Notes: generated by a model from the letters alone, not told the origin. 64,000 nucleotides of DNA from Desmodesmus armatus (GCA_007449985.2 VIIQ02000248.1:37240-101239); one strand, 5' to 3'. Numbered from the stretch's first letter, positions 10,369 through 23,438 are shown. Program-made: numbers and translations.

Positions 10369-13300
10369 ATGAGGACCAGCGGCAAGCTCGCGCTTGCGCT
10401 TCTGCTGCTATCAATGGCGCTTGTGCCATTGATGGCTACAAGTAAGTGCCCTTCATCAGCAGCGGTGAAAGCAGCAACAGTACTGTTGCGCCAAACTTGG
10501 CAGCAGCTGCCACAATTGGCAACATCGCAGCATTTCTTGCGTGAGAGCTGAGCTATCAGTACTTTCTGGCTTCTGCTGGCGTGTATGCTCTTGATGCGGA
10601 GAACTCCATCGCAAGGCGGCAACTCCTGATGGTGCTTGTTTACAGCAGCTGGGGCGCTCCCAGAGCTACGAGAGGCTTCATTTGCAATGCTTTACGTGTT
10701 TGTTTTACTTCTTGCAGGCGTTCAAGAGGACCACGACTCCGTGTCTACCAGCCATCACCAACCCAAGGAACCTGCAGACGGCACCGACAAGCAGAACGAC
10801 AAGGGTACGTGTTCCGCTCTGTGGAAATTCGTTCACAGCAGCAGCATCCAGCTGCGTGTGAGGCCTTGTGGTTAGTGCTGCATCCCTGGTGGTTGCTGCT
10901 AATTAGCATTATAATGCTGGCTATGGCCAAGCATATGCCACACAGTCGCCTCTGCAGGCTTCTCAAGCTGTACAGAAACCTTCAGGCCTCAAAAGACTTG
11001 CAGCATGCATGCATGATGCAGCTGGGCAAATCTCCGCCCTCAGGGGTGACCCAACTACTGCTTTGCAGGGTGGGGAGCAGACAGCCCCACCTCACCACTC
11101 CTACTGCACACACCATGCCCATCCTTTTGCCATGCACCCACCCTATCTTCTGCTCTGTCTCCTGCGTGTTTGCTCCCACCTGCAGGCATGAGGAACCTCC
11201 TGGCCAACCTGTTCCCAATCTTCACACCTCAACAGTGGCAGGGCCCCTCTGCCGAGCTCATGGGCAGCGAGGACAAGAAAGAAACCGAGGTCCAGAGGCG
11301 CGCCCGTGAGGAGGAGAAGCGTCAAGAGGCTGAGCAAAAGCGTCAGGAGGCCGAGCAGCGTCGGCAGGAGAAGGAGGAGGAGCGGAACCGTCGTGAGGAG
11401 GAGAGGAATCGCCGCGAAGAGGAGAAACGTCAGGAGCTAGAGCGCAAGCGGCAGGAGGCTGAGCAAAGGCGTCAGGAGCGCTGGGCGGAGAAGGAGGAGC
11501 GCCGCGCAGAGAAGGAGGAGAGGTGCGCGCGGTCTGCTTCTGACCCACAGTTTGGCAGCCTCTGCATCAAACTTGGTTAGCAAGCAAAACTCACATTTGG
11601 TCTAGAGAGTTGTGAATAAAGCAGTCGGCCACCCACTAAGCGCACCAGCCAGCCAAGCAGCCAGTCAAAATACAGCAGGCTGTTTGCAAACCCCAGCACT
11701 GCAAGCAGGCTCACAGCATACCCCACAGCATGTGCGCTGTTGATCTCGAAAATACCCCTGCTTATACCTGTTGTGCGCCTTCTGTCCCCTTTCTGGCACA
11801 CTCACAGGCGCGAGAACAAAGAGGTCAACACCAAGACTCCCAAGGAGCCCAAGACCCCCAAGGTGCCCAAGACCCCTAAGGAGCCTAAGGAGCCCAAAAC
11901 CCCCAAGGCCCCCAAGGAGCCCAAGGAGCCTAAGGAGCCCAAGGCCCCCAAGGAGCCTAAGCAGCCCAAGGAGCCCAAGGAGCCTAAGCAGCCTAAGGAG
12001 CCTAAGCAGCCAAAGGCCCCCAAGGAGCCCAAGGAGCCTAAGCAGCCCAAGGAGCCTAAGCAGCCCAAGGAGCCCAAGGAGCCTAAGCAGCCCAAGGAGC
12101 ATAAGCAGCCCAAGGAGCCTAAGGAGCCCAGGACCCCCAAGGAGCCTAAGGAGCCCAAGGAGCCTAAGGAGCCTAAGCAGCCCAAGGAGCCCAAGGAGCC
12201 TAAGCAGCCCAAGGAGCCAAAGGAGCCAAAGGCCCCCAAGGAGCCCAAGGAGCCTAAGGAGCCCAAGGCCCCCAAGGAGCCCAGGGAGCCTAAGGAGCCC
12301 AAGACCCCCAAGGAGCCCAAGGAGCCCAAGGAGCCTAAGGAGCCCAAGGAGCCAAAGCAGCCCAAGGAGCCAAAGCAGCCCAAGGAGCCAAAGGCCCCCA
12401 AGACTCCCAAGACCCCCAAGGACAAGACCCCTGACTCCCCTACTTCTCCCAAGGCCCCCCAGACAGTCACCGCACCAATTGAGGCTATGACTGGCCCCAC
12501 TACCGCTCCTGTGCCCGCCCCCGCCATCAAAGCCCCCGCCACCCCCGTGACCGCCCCCACCACTCCTGTGACTGCCCCCGCCGTCAAGGCCCCTGACGCC
12601 CCCGTGACCGCCCCTACCGCTCCTGTCACCGCCCCCGCTGTCAAGGCCCCCGACGCCCCTGTCACCGCCCCAGCCACTAAGGCCCCCGTCGCCCCTGTGA
12701 CCGCCCCCGCTGTCAAGGCCCCCACCACTCCCGTGACCGCCCCCACTGCTCCTGTCACCGCCCCCGCTGTCAAGGCCCCCGACGCCCCTGTCACCGCCCC
12801 GGCTGTCAAGGCCCCCGTCGCCCCTGTGACCACCCCAGCTGTCAAGGCCCCCCTCGCCCCTGTGACCACCCCAGCTGTCGAGGCCCCCGTCGCCCCTGTG
12901 ACCACCCCAGCTGTCAAGGCCCCCGTCGCCCCTGTGACCACCCCAGCTGTCAAGGCCCCTGTCACCCCTGTGACCGCCCCTGCCACCAAGGCTCCAGTTA
13001 CCCCCGTGACTGCACCCGCCGTCAAGGCCCCCGTCACCCCTGTGACCGCCCCCGCTACCCCTGTCACCGCCCCCGCTGTCAAGGCCCCCGTCGTCCCTGT
13101 CACCGCCCCCGCCCCAGCTGTCAAGGCCCCTGACACCCCCGCCGTCAAGGCCCCTGTCGCACCCGTGGCTGCACCCGCCGCCAAGGCCCCCGTTGCCCCC
13201 GTGACTGCACCCGCTACCAACGCCTCTGCCACCCCGGCTCCCAGCGCTGGTCGCTCCCTGAAGCACGAGGGCCACATGGCAGAGGAAGCTCCCCTGGCAA

Positions 13301-14854
13301 GCACCCAGGGTCATAGGGAGAGGCCTACAACACCTGCCAAGGACAGTCCTGCCAAGACTGAGAGCCCCAAGACTGAGGCCCCAAAGAGTGAGGCCGAGTC
13401 CAAGAAGGGTGAGAGCCCCAAGAGTGAGAGCCCCAAGAGTGAGGCCCCCAAGAAGGGTGACAGCCCCAAGAGTGAGAGCCCCAAGAGTGCAGAGGGTGAC
13501 AAGACATCTGAGGGCGCCAAGGACTCCAAGGACGGTGTGAACAAGGTTGAGAAGACCAAGCCTACCAGGTGAGCTTTTTGAAGACTGCTTACCTGATGTA
13601 CTGCAACTGCCAGGGGGCGTTCTGTCTTGAATAGTTCATAGACCTGCAGTGAACCCTACAGGGCCAATGGGTCAGCACAGCAGCTCAGACATGCTACAGT
13701 TGACATCAGCTACCCGAGCGCTAGCATCAGTTTGGCAAGCGCAGACAGTGTGCAGTGTACAGTTGTGAAACAAGCATGCTCGCGTTGTCAATTTGTCCAT
13801 ATGTCAGCTGCCTGACTCCAACCTGCTGCCCTCTGCTGACTCTGGCACCCCACCCTACCACAGGTCTTCTAAGAACCGTCGCAACAGGAACGCCCGCCGC
13901 AACGGCCAGGGGAACAGGTACAGCGACAACAGCGTCGGCCGCCGCAACGGCCAGGAGAGCAGGTACAGCGACAACAGCGTCGGCCGCCGCAACGGCCAGG
14001 AGAGCAGGTACAGCGACAACAGTGTCGGCCGCAATGGCCAGGAGAGCAGGTACAGCGACAACAGTGTCGGCCGCAATGGCCAGGAGAGCAGGTACAGCGA
14101 CAACAACGGCAAGCAGGGCACACCAAGGGCCCTGCTGGGCGCACAGGAGTGGGGCTCAGGTATGTCCACAGTCCAGCAGCTGCCCGACTAAGCAGTTTGT
14201 GCCCTGCTGGCTGCCTGCTTGTAGAGAAAACACAACAGCCTGCAACGAGCGCAGCTTGCACAGTCTTGCATTCATGAATGATCAGCAGTGGACGCCGTTG
14301 ATTCTTGCAGTACATTATCCTGAGGAAAGCATGTATGTGTGCGCCTGCCTCTTGCACCTGCATGCATGCCAGTACACTGCGGTGATGCCCTATTTCAGGA
14401 CTGGTTTTGGCAGAACACGTCACCTCGCGGCTTGTGCTGACCATGCTGTGTTCTGCTGCGCTGTGCTGACCCTCCTGCAGAGCTGGTGCCTCATGGTGAC
14501 CACTTTGACCGCGTGCCCGTGTGGGACTCCACCCGCTCCAGCCCTTGGGACAGCCACGCACACCATCACGGCGACCACCAGTCCACCACCCTGGTGCCCC
14601 ACGGCGACCACTTCGACCGCGTGCCCACCTGGAATGTTGGTTTCGGTAACTGGAACGTTGGCTTCGGTAACTTGGGTCGCCGCTGGCTGCTGTCTAAGCC
14701 TCGCTCTCTGCTGTCTGACAACCACCACCGCGAGGTCGTTGACGTTGTTGTGGTCCGTGCTGAGCCCCTCCACCACCACCATCACCACCAGATCGAGTGT
14801 GGTCTGGTCAGCATTGGCTGCTGGGCACGCAGGCTGATGGGTAGCAGGGCCTAA
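10369..14854 (+). CDS. Secreted modular Lys/Pro-rich repeat protein, likely wall or extracellular matrix
   Basis: Six exons were inferred: 10369-10441, 10718-10804, 11186-11522, 11808-13568, 13864-14159 and 14481-14854, giving 975 residues with matching phases. The start at 10369 gives a signal peptide (MRTSGKLALALLLLSMALV). A charged coiled-coil block of EEKRQEAEQ units comes next, then about 200 residues of KEPKEPKQPK/KAPKEPK repeats. About 270 residues of PVTAPAVKAP repeats follow, then SPKSE repeats and five NGQESRYSDNSVGR units. The C-terminus is rich in His and aromatics, with two HGDHFDRVP motifs, two WNVGFGN units and a six-His run. Codons end mostly in C or G, suggesting high expression. 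Function is unknown; the Lys/Pro-rich design resembles structural or ion-binding matrix proteins by analogy only. Confidence 0.82.
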
Positions 14855-15688
14855 GTTTGCAGCGCAGTGTTATGTTGTTACTTACTTTGTTACGTACCGC
14901 ATGTACCGCATGTTTGATGTTGGGTTTTGTGGGGTTACAGTAAGGCAGGCCTCTCCTGCTGGCTGAAACAAGTAAAGCAGCAGGTGTCTCCTGCTTGCAG
15001 TGTGGTTTGGATGTTTTTGTGGTAGTTGCTGGTGTTGCGGTCAATGCATGCACGCCCTTGTGTGCTGCAGGATAAAGTCCATGACTGTGCCTGTTGGTCT
15101 CAGGCATCGACCAGGTGTTATCTTAGTGTGTTATCTTATTGTGTAACAAGACAGACTGTGCTTTGGCAACATGCGCACCACACACCTGAGTGTACTGAAG
15201 CATGGGAATGAAGCTTCCCAAACACACCTATGTATGAACTCGCTGCTTTGCAACATGTAGTAGGTTTACAAGTTGAGCTGCTTGCAGGAAGGGTTCCGGC
15301 AACACATGCATCACCAACATGCACAAGCAGCAAAAGCAGTACAGCACTGACAACACCCACAGCTGGGTGCCAGCAAAAGCTGCCTGCTGATTATGACAGC
15401 AGACATGCCGGAACAACATTCAAACAAGAATACTGCCTGCAGACAACCACAACGCTCTGGCAAAATATGCTGTACGTACTTTCCCCCCCAGTTGCAACGC
15501 ACAGCAGACCAACAGGTCACCCATGCAATATCCAGCAACAGCTGTCCTGCATGCACCCCAGCACACCGGCCATCAGATGTCACTGCTGTTTCAGCGCGGT
15601 CCGAGGTGAGCAGGTCACCTATGTTATTTCAAGCAACAGCTGTCCTGCAGGCACCCAGGACGCCAAAAATCAAACGTCACTTACAATG
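14855..15688. other. Convergent intergenic region with approximate repeats
   Basis: This gap separates two convergent genes. A TGTAA motif at 15142-15146 could serve 3' end formation of the upstream plus-strand gene. Between about 15500 and 15760, related stretches recur (CAACAGCTGTCCTGCA and GTCACTGCTGTTTCAGCG, each twice). They look like degenerate local duplications near the 3' end of the minus-strand gene. Confidence 0.5.
15142..15146 (+). terminator. Candidate TGTAA poly(A) signal
   Basis: TGTAA is the usual poly(A) signal of chlorophyte genes. This copy lies about 290 bases past the stop codon at 14854. The link is by position only. Confidence 0.4.
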
Positions 15689-18600
15689 TCACTGCTGTTT
15701 CAGCGCAGTCAGCTGCTGTGCCACTGCATGCACCCCAGCATGTACGGCATCTTTGTCAGCAGCTGCTAGCCTCGAGCCAAACTTCGCAGTGAACTTGTCG
15801 GGGTGCCAGCGCATGAGCTCCTTGCGCAAGGCTAGCTTGATCTCTGCTGCACTCTTGGCACCTGCAACACAATGAGATAGTACAGCACAGTCAGGTGACA
15901 AAGCTGCACACATGCTTGCACACCAATACAGTAATCAGAAGCTGCCTACAATGCAGATCCTGCACACAGCATCAGCATGCCATGCAGTTCCCGGTAAGCT
16001 TGCTGTAGGCACAGGAAAGGCTAGGGCGCAACGTGCAGCCAAGCCCAGCATCAGCAAACCCGCTGGCAACACACAGCTGCTGTGCTCAGTTGTGACAAGA
16101 GTGACACGGTGCCTACCTGCCAGCACCAGCGTCTGCAGCTGCTTTGGGTCCAGCTGCAGTTCCTGCTGCTGCTGCTGTTGCTTGCGCGCAGCCGCCTGTG
16201 ACCCTGGTGTGGGGCAGGGCCAGGGGACGTCTGCGTAGGTGATGGGTTTGCCTGCAGGCCAAGCCTCTAGCCGCTGCCAGCGCTCCTCGTAGGTGTTGCG
16301 CCGCACAGGCAAGGCCGCCTGCATACATCAGCACACAGCACGCACGCGCAGCAGCATACGGCATACAGCAGCATGTGGGTCATGTTGGTGGCATGACACC
16401 TCCACCTTGCCATATGATGCTGTGCCTTTCAATGTGCGGTCACTTCAAGCAGGACATACTATCGAGGGTGTCGGCGGCACAAAAACATGGGTTCGCAAAC
16501 AGCAGGATGCCACTAGCTGCATGCCCTCACCTCTTCTACCTGCCGCATCATGGCAGCCCTCCAGTCAGCATCCTTTGCCTGCTCCTCCTGCAGTATCCTT
16601 GCACTTTCGGCAGCAGCTGCTGCAGCTTTGCGCTCACGCTCCTTTGCTGCCTCCTGCCTGCTGCTGCCAGCACTGAACAGCCCTGCCGCCGCACTCCGCT
16701 TGTGTGCCGCTTTTTCTGCTGCTGCCGCCGTAGCTGCTCGACGTCTGTGGTCCTGCAAACGTTAAGCCAAGCGCAGGCAGCGGGCAGCGACGTACAGGTG
16801 TATTAGTGGACACTCCCTATCACTGTCTGTCAGACAGTTCCCTCCACAAGGCATATAGGTGTGACTGTCGACAAAGCTCCTGCAGCAACTACGCATGCCG
16901 AACCTGCACAGCACTCAACAACCACTGCCGCCCTGCAGCAGCAGCCACTGACACCGCAGCTCCTGCAAATTTGCGCTGCTGTTTTTCGTCATCGACGACA
17001 CAGCACTACACCAGCTATCTGCCCTTGCAGGCCTGCAACACTGCCACGTGCCCGATGCTGTCCAAGCCAACCCCATGAAGGCATGCTCTGGGTGCATACA
17101 GGTACAACCAGCCCTGCCGTCTCCAAACGACTGCCTTTTCACCTTCCTGACCCCCACCCCCCTGAGGTGTGCTGGCTCACCTGCATATCCTGCCACAGCC
17201 TGTCAGCCCATGCATCGTCCTCATCATCATCTTCATCTTCAGCAGCAGAAGCAGGCTTGCGCCTCCGGCTGGCTTGCTTGGCGGGAGACCTGCCAGGCTG
17301 CTCCAACCTTTCAGCAGCAGCTGCGGCTGCCATCGCGCCACCCCAGGCCCTGCAGGACAGTGGCATGTTCAGCACACAGCAGCAGGGCACACCACATAAG
17401 CTGCACGCTCATTGCGGCGGTGGTGGAGTTTGTCACTGCCGAGGCTACATGTGGCTGCAAGCATGCAATCGTCCGCGACATGCTGCAGTTGCTGCCAGCC
17501 AGGCAAACTGCAAGCGCCGCGTCTGCAAGCACACCCTATTCGGCAGGCACTAGGCTGCTGAGCTCAAAGCAGGTAGGGCATCTCCTGCCCTCTGGCCGCA
17601 AAATAGGTATATCTTGCACCTGGGTTCTTGTCGCAGACTGTCCTGCCAGTGCTGGAGCTCAGCTCGACCCTGGCGTGCTGCGCCCTGCTCCATGGCCCCC
17701 GCCTTGTTGACTAGGCTATGCCAACTGCATCAGGCGCCAATGGACGGCTGCACTTACCCTTGAAAGCCGCCGCCGTCGTCATATGACATCTCATACGCCA
17801 ACTTGTCGAGCCAATCATCCTCTTCGCCATGTGGGCGAGAGGCTACCCCTGCTGCTGCTGCTCTTGCCGCCGCCGGCCTGCTTGCCGCTGCCGCTGCTGC
17901 TTGGTCGCTTTCCATGCTGCTGGCTGGGCTGCTGGATGCTTCAGACCTGCTGCCTGACATTGTCGCTTGGTGCTCTGCCTGCTGCTGCACAATCTGCCGG
18001 ATTGTGAGGCCTGCTGCATTTTGCTGGTCCAGGTTGATGTCGGCTGCCTGCAGCACAAGCACAATAGTCCCCACAAAGCACAGCACATTGCAAAGCAGGC
18101 CAGACTAGCTGTGCTCAGCTGCTGTCTATCAAGGGGGGCTACACTGCGCATGACTGCATGCATTCCAGGCGGCATGAAACATCTGTGGCGTCAAGCGGCA
18201 GGACATGTTGGATTCTGGCTGTGTTGGCCCTGACACTTCAGCCCCAAACATCCCCTGTACCGAAGAGTGCACTTTCAAGCAGCGTGTTGGTCACCTTGAC
18301 AAGTGCTGTGAGGACCAGCAGGTGTCCATGCATGGCTGCCAGGTGGCCTGGGGTGTTGCCTGCACCGTCCTGCAGTGACGGGTCTGCTGCACGCCTGATC
18401 AAAAGGGAGGGAGGGGGGGTGAGAGTCATGGCAGCACGTGTCAAGCACCAAAAAGCACCAAGCGTTGAGGTGGGTGTTGTGGGGGGATGGGCAGTCAGTC
18501 TGGCTAAGGGGGTGACGACTGAGGGCGTGCGTGCCAATGTGCACTCCATCCTGCATACTTGGTTTACTCCTGATCAGCTGGGATACCTGTATTCATTCCT

Positions 18601-19049
18601 CATCAGCTGTGAAACCTGATCATGCATGGCGCAGCTCACCGCAACAGCAGCTGCACGGCCTCCAACTGCCCATGCCTGGCCGCCTGCATTCAAGAACAGC
18701 CTTGACTTGCTCAGCACACACATTGTTTTTGTGGCAGCACAAGCCCTCATGCAGGATCCACACGGCCAGAAGACCACTGGTCCACCCACACGGCGCTGTA
18801 TGCAAGCAGACATGCCCCTTCTTCCGTGCACCCACGCACCTGGTGCAAGGGCGTGGCGCCCCTGCTGTCTGTGGTGGTGTTGCACAGCTGCCAGTCTTGA
18901 GGGTCTGCCAGCAGTGACCTGAGCTTGCTTGTTTTGCCCAACACTGCATATCTGAGTAGCTTGGCTGCGTCTGGGGGCCCTGCTGGCTTGCTGGACTTGC
19001 TGCTGTGGTGCCTCTTGTGCTTCTTGGCCTTGTCAGACTTGCTGCCCAT
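15689..19049 (-). CDS. NFKBIL1: NFKBIL1-like ankyrin protein (I-kappa-B-like)
   Basis: Eight exons from 5' to 3' were inferred: 19049-18840, 18683-18640, 18394-18295, 18047-17758, 17349-17181, 16752-16531, 16318-16117 and 15861-15689. They give 469 residues with matching phases. A basic N-terminus (SKSDKAKKHKRHHSS) leads into two or three ankyrin repeats (ATPLHQAARHGQLEAVQLLLR, then DPSLQDGAGNTPGHLAAMHGH). Two D-x-W-x-D-x-L segments follow (DDWLDKLAYEM, DAWADRLWQDM), then an Arg/Glu/Ala-rich helix. The family hallmark TYADVPWPCP and a C-terminal J-like helix pair with RWHPDKF close the protein. This order matches animal and plant NFKBIL1, a nuclear protein linked to pre-mRNA splicing and stress responses. 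It is divergent from the RelA/SpoT homologue. Confidence 0.88.
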
Positions 19050-19443
19050 CAATGACCGACTGAATGGGGACGTCCTGCAGCTGATGGGGCTTGTTGAGAG
19101 TGTCTGAAGGCCTCTGCAGGGCCAAGCTCAAATCAAATCAAACCGAATCAGTTCAGCAAGGTTTCAGGGAAAGCAGGGTTTTATTTTTGCATGAGCGGTG
19201 CCTCGAATGCTCATCATCGTGTTTTGCAACGTTTCCCGTTCTTGTTTTGCCCCTTGTGCAGTTCCTAAGGACTCCTAGGCTGTTTTTTTTGGAAGAGCAC
19301 ACACACCATCGTCAGCATCATCCTCGGCATCATCAACGTCGTCTTTCCCTCCACGCCCCAACACGGGCGTGGAAGCGTGATCTGGGTTTCTCTCTGCAAC
19401 GGGGCCTTCACAACGTAGTAGCCCATAAACTAGCTCAGGCTGC
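19050..19443. promoter_or_regulatory. Divergent promoter region, NFKBIL1-like and RSH genes
   Basis: Only 394 bases separate the two divergent start codons, so both promoters lie here, possibly sharing elements. No conserved box was identified. A T8 tract occurs near 19285. Confidence 0.5.
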
Positions 19444-22400
19444 ATGTCTTTCTCCTCTCCGCTGCTTGGCAGCAGCCCGCCTGCCAAGTCCAGCTCATTA
19501 CCTATAAAACGTGCTGGAGGGCTGAGCAGGAGCTTTGCGCAGACGGTCGTGCAGCCCAAGCCTGCTGAAGAGCGACGGAGCAGCGAGACTGGGCAGCGTC
19601 AGCAGTCCTTCAGCTTCAGTAAGACACCATTTGCATCCTACGCAACCTCTACGGCGTCGGCCAGCACCGCAGCAAAGCCCCCGGTCCCTGCAGTGCATCA
19701 CAGACCTTCTCTTCGCGTGGAGGGCTTCTCGGCGCCCTCCGACAGCAACAATGCAGCACTGTCGCCGGGCAAGCTGCAGACCAAATCCAGTCTGCTGACG
19801 GCGTCACTGCTGGAGCCAGCCACAGGCCTCTGCCCGGAGCTGTTTGGTGCAGTGCAGCCCCAGCATCAGTTCCAGGTGACTGGGTCAGATGCTCAGCACG
19901 TTATTGCAACACCTCTGTTGTGTCAATCTGCATTCTGCTGTTGCAGCTGCTGGATGCCAGCCAGCTGTTGCGTGCTGACTGGCACTCAACGACATTGCCT
20001 CTTCCAGTTTGTGTCCTTCAAACGGGCTGTAGCATGAGCGGTGCTCGAGGAGGGCCTGGTGTATCATGTGTCTAACACACTGCTTGTTTGTGTGCAGGGC
20101 CTGGTGGTGCTTCCTGACACTGGCCTGACTGGTGATGCAGCAGCAGCTGTGGACATGGCACCCTTGCTGGCGCTGCAGGTGCGACCATGCATGTACAGCA
20201 GCGACACAGCCCATGCTTTCGCAAGCGCGTGGTGTGTTTGTCTGTACTGGCGCGCCCAATTGGTTCTCATCGTAGTGCCGTTCAGGTGGTGTCTGCTTAA
20301 CTCCCGCCATGCTGTTTTCTTTTCTGCAGGCGGAGTTTGCTGTGTTCAGCAGCAGCAATGTCGCAGCCGCGTACGCCTTTGCAGCCCGCGCTCATGCAGG
20401 CCAGTTCCGCAAGAACGGCCAGCCCGTGCTGACCCACCTGGTGGCCACTGCTCGCATCCTGGCAGAGCTAGGCTTGCCAGAGGAGGTGGTGGCAGCAGGC
20501 CTGCTGCACGACGTGCTGTGCGACACGCCTGTCACAGCCGCGCAACTGTCTGCTGTGCTTCCCACCTCAGTGGTCAGTCTGGTCAGCCGCGTCTCACAGC
20601 TCAACCAGCTGAGCCAGAACTACAGGGATAACACCCACAGCTTGGAGGCAGAGGCAATGCTGGACATGCTGACTGGTAGGCGGCACTGCTTGCTGGCATG
20701 CGATGTGGCTGGGATGACGCATGGCTTTGGGGTCGCTTTGGAGTCTGATAAGCTTAAGCAAAAGGACAGATTGTCAGCCCTATATGCCTACTCAGCACTG
20801 CCGCATTTGAATTGTCAGCCTGGTCATGGCGTCATAGTGATGGGTTGCTATATGCAGGTTGGGGCATGCAGGGTGTGCGTCTGTTGACCACCTGTTTGCC
20901 TGCCTGGTGTTGTGTGTGCCCCATGTGCAGGCATGGACGATGTCAGTGCCCTGCTCATCAAGCTGGCCGACCGGCTGCACAACATGCGCACCATCAGCGT
21001 GCTGTCGCGCTGCAAGCAGGTGCGCATGGCCAGCGAGACGCTGGACGTGTTTGCCGTGCTCGCAAACCGCCTGGGCGCCTGGGCAATCAAGGCCGAGCTT
21101 GAGGACCTTGCCTTCCACACCCTCAACCCAGAGGAGTATGAGCTTGTCTCCCAGGCAGTGGCAGCACGCACCGCAGCAGCAGCAGCAGAGGCCCCCAGCG
21201 GCGGCCTGGCAGCCGGCATCGACCAGCTCACAGCAGCGCTGCAGGAGGCGGGCCTGGAGGTGGTGGATGTGTCGGGGCGCGTGAAGAATGTGTACGGCGT
21301 CTGGAAAAAGATCCAGAAGCAGCTGCGGGGGTCCAGGGGCAAGAGCAGCGGCGGCTGCCACGCCCGCAGCTACGACGAGCAGCTGCAGGAGCAGGATCCC
21401 AGCAGCCCGGTGGACATGGCTGGCTCCCCGCCTCAGCGCCTGTCCCCCGCCGCCGCGGCTGTGGCAGGCGTCAGCAGCAGCGGCAGCAGCGCGGAGCGGG
21501 CGGCGGCGGTTAACGCTGCCGTGGCGCAGGTGTATGACATCCAGGCGCTGCGGGTGGTGGTGCCGCACAAGCACGACTGCTATGCAGCCATGCGTGTCGT
21601 GCAGGAGCTGTGGACTGCTATGCCTGGCAGGATGAAGGATTACATCAGGAACCGCAAGGCCAACGGCTATCAGGTATGCATCAATGTCATGATCAGAACG
21701 CCCTGCAGGATGTGCTGCGCCAGCAGGGTGTGTATCTTGTCATCAGGTGGCCAGTGATGTCCTTGTTGTCGCACCTAGCGACGCTGTCCCAGCCCCATCT
21801 GTTGAGCCATTTCCCTCATAGCGCCTTTGCACTCACCTCACGGTGGGTCACACAACCATGGTGCAAAGCTCACCTTGCTCGCTCTCAATTTGATGCATAC
21901 TGCTGCATGCTGAGCGTCTACATCTGTGGTTCACCCGTGCGCTAAGCTTACCTTGCTACTGCCTTGCCCCTCCCACCCCACCTCCACCACCCTGCCTGCT
22001 GCACACACAGAGCCTCCACCTCACTGTGCGTGACGGCAAGGGCCGCCCCCTGGAGGTGCAGATCCGCACCCCCAAGATGCACTACATCGCCGAGTACGGC
22101 TTTGCCGCGCACTGGCGCTACAAGGAGCGCCTGGGCCGGCAGGACCTGTGGCTGGACCGGCTGGTGCAGTGGAAGAAGTGGGTCGCCAGCGAGAAGCTCG
22201 GCATTGTGGACCGCAAGCTGCGGCCCAGCGGCAGCCCCGGCAGCGGCGGCGATGCAGCGCTAGCAGACCTCGCCAAGCGGCTGCAGCTGGAGCGCGCAGC
22301 ATCCGGCGGCGGCTCCACGGCCGCTGCGATGGAGGCTGCCTTCACCGCGGCGGCTGCGTCGGCGGCAGCGTCCGCGGCTGCGCGGGCTGTCAGCAACGAG

Positions 22401-23210
22401 GGTGACGCGATGGCAGCTGAGCTTGCGGCGGAGGTGCGTGCGCGCAAGGCACGTCAGCAGCAGGAGCAGCAGCAGCAGCGCGTGGCAGTCCTGGCAGGGG
22501 CCGGCAGCAGGGTTGCGGTGAAGGGTGGTCTTGCGGCTGCGCTCGCGGCAGCCGCGGCGCCGTTGTCCTCCCCGGCTGACGAGCGTTTCGCTGCGCGCTT
22601 CCGCATGAAGCCCATCAGCGAGGCAGAGGTGCAGCAGCATGGTGCGTCTGTCATGGTGCAGGGTCCCCGGGGTGTCAGCATCGCGCAGCTGCCGGCGCGC
22701 TGCACGGTGGCGCAGCTGCTGGCCAGCCAGGAGCTCACCGAGCAGCTGCGCAGGGCTGGCAGCAGCGGCCTGTGCCCCTCAGACCTTGCAGGGGTCTCCA
22801 ACATGAGCGCGGAGGGCAGCCGGAGCAGCAGCAGCACCGGCGGCATGGGCAGCAGGCCCTGCCGGCTGGCAGTCAACGGGGTGGTGGTGATGCCTGGCCA
22901 GGCCCATCAGGTGGTGCTCAAGTCTGGGGACCAGGTCCAGCTTCTGGAGGACCCCACGCTGCTGCCCCTGCTGGGGCTAGCACCTGACAGCAGCAGTGAC
23001 GGCCTCTCGGATGCAGACCTTGGGGCAGGGTGCCTCCCTGGTGCGATGGCGGAGGCTGGAAACAGCCTGCACCTGTTTGTCCCGGGCAGGGCGAGCCGAT
23101 GGAGCGGGCGCTTCAGCAGAAGCTGGCAGTGCCGGTGCAGCACCGCATGCCAGCGCTGGTTTCGTAGCCAGGCCGCCCCTGTCCTGGGGCGGGCTCTTGT
23201 ACAACAGTAG
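19444..23210 (+). CDS. RSH: RelA/SpoT homologue (guanosine tetraphosphate synthetase/hydrolase), probably plastid-targeted
   Basis: Five exons were inferred: 19444-19875, 20098-20178, 20330-20675, 20931-21673 and 22011-23210, giving 933 residues. The Ser/Ala/Pro-rich N-terminus suits a chloroplast transit peptide. An HD hydrolase domain spans about residues 185-400, with His207 (PVLTHLVAT), His231-Asp232 (LLHDVLCD) and Asp300 (IKLADRLHNMRT). The synthetase domain follows (KNVYGVWKKIQ, VYDIQALRVVV, NGYQSLHLTV, EVQIRTPKMH, EYGFAAHW). A long Ala-rich linker leads to a degenerate TGS-like domain (GPRGVSIAQLPARCTVAQLL, LKSGDQVQLLE). No ACT domain was seen, which argues against the RSH1 type. It should control (p)ppGpp in the plastid stringent response. 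An alternative last exon in another frame from about 23086 ends at a TAG near 23167. Confidence 0.88.
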
Positions 23211-23438
23211 TCAATGGGAGCTTGGGTTTGGGTTGTGGTGCTTTTGAGGTGTGTGTTGGCGCAGCAGGTGTGCGGGGTGCTGGGGAGGGGGGATAAGCCA
23301 GGCCCTGACGGTGTGTTGGTTATTGCTCTCAAGCCCTGCGCGGCTGGGAATGAAGGGGCCAGCATTCCTGCTGGCTGGCTGGTTGTCAACAAGAAGGGTC
23401 ATGTTTGATTAGTGCGGGCTTCCGTTGGGGCCCACTGG

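Noticed and set aside
11665..13314. Minus-strand frames of 549 and 500 residues rich in Gly/Leu and Ala/Gly
   Set aside because: They are the antisense of the KEPK and PVTAP repeats; the plus strand has a signal peptide, phase-matched splice sites and biased codons.
20792..22640. Long minus-strand frames across the RSH gene
   Set aside because: They are antisense shadows of GC-rich RSH exons, whose plus-strand motifs are unmistakable.
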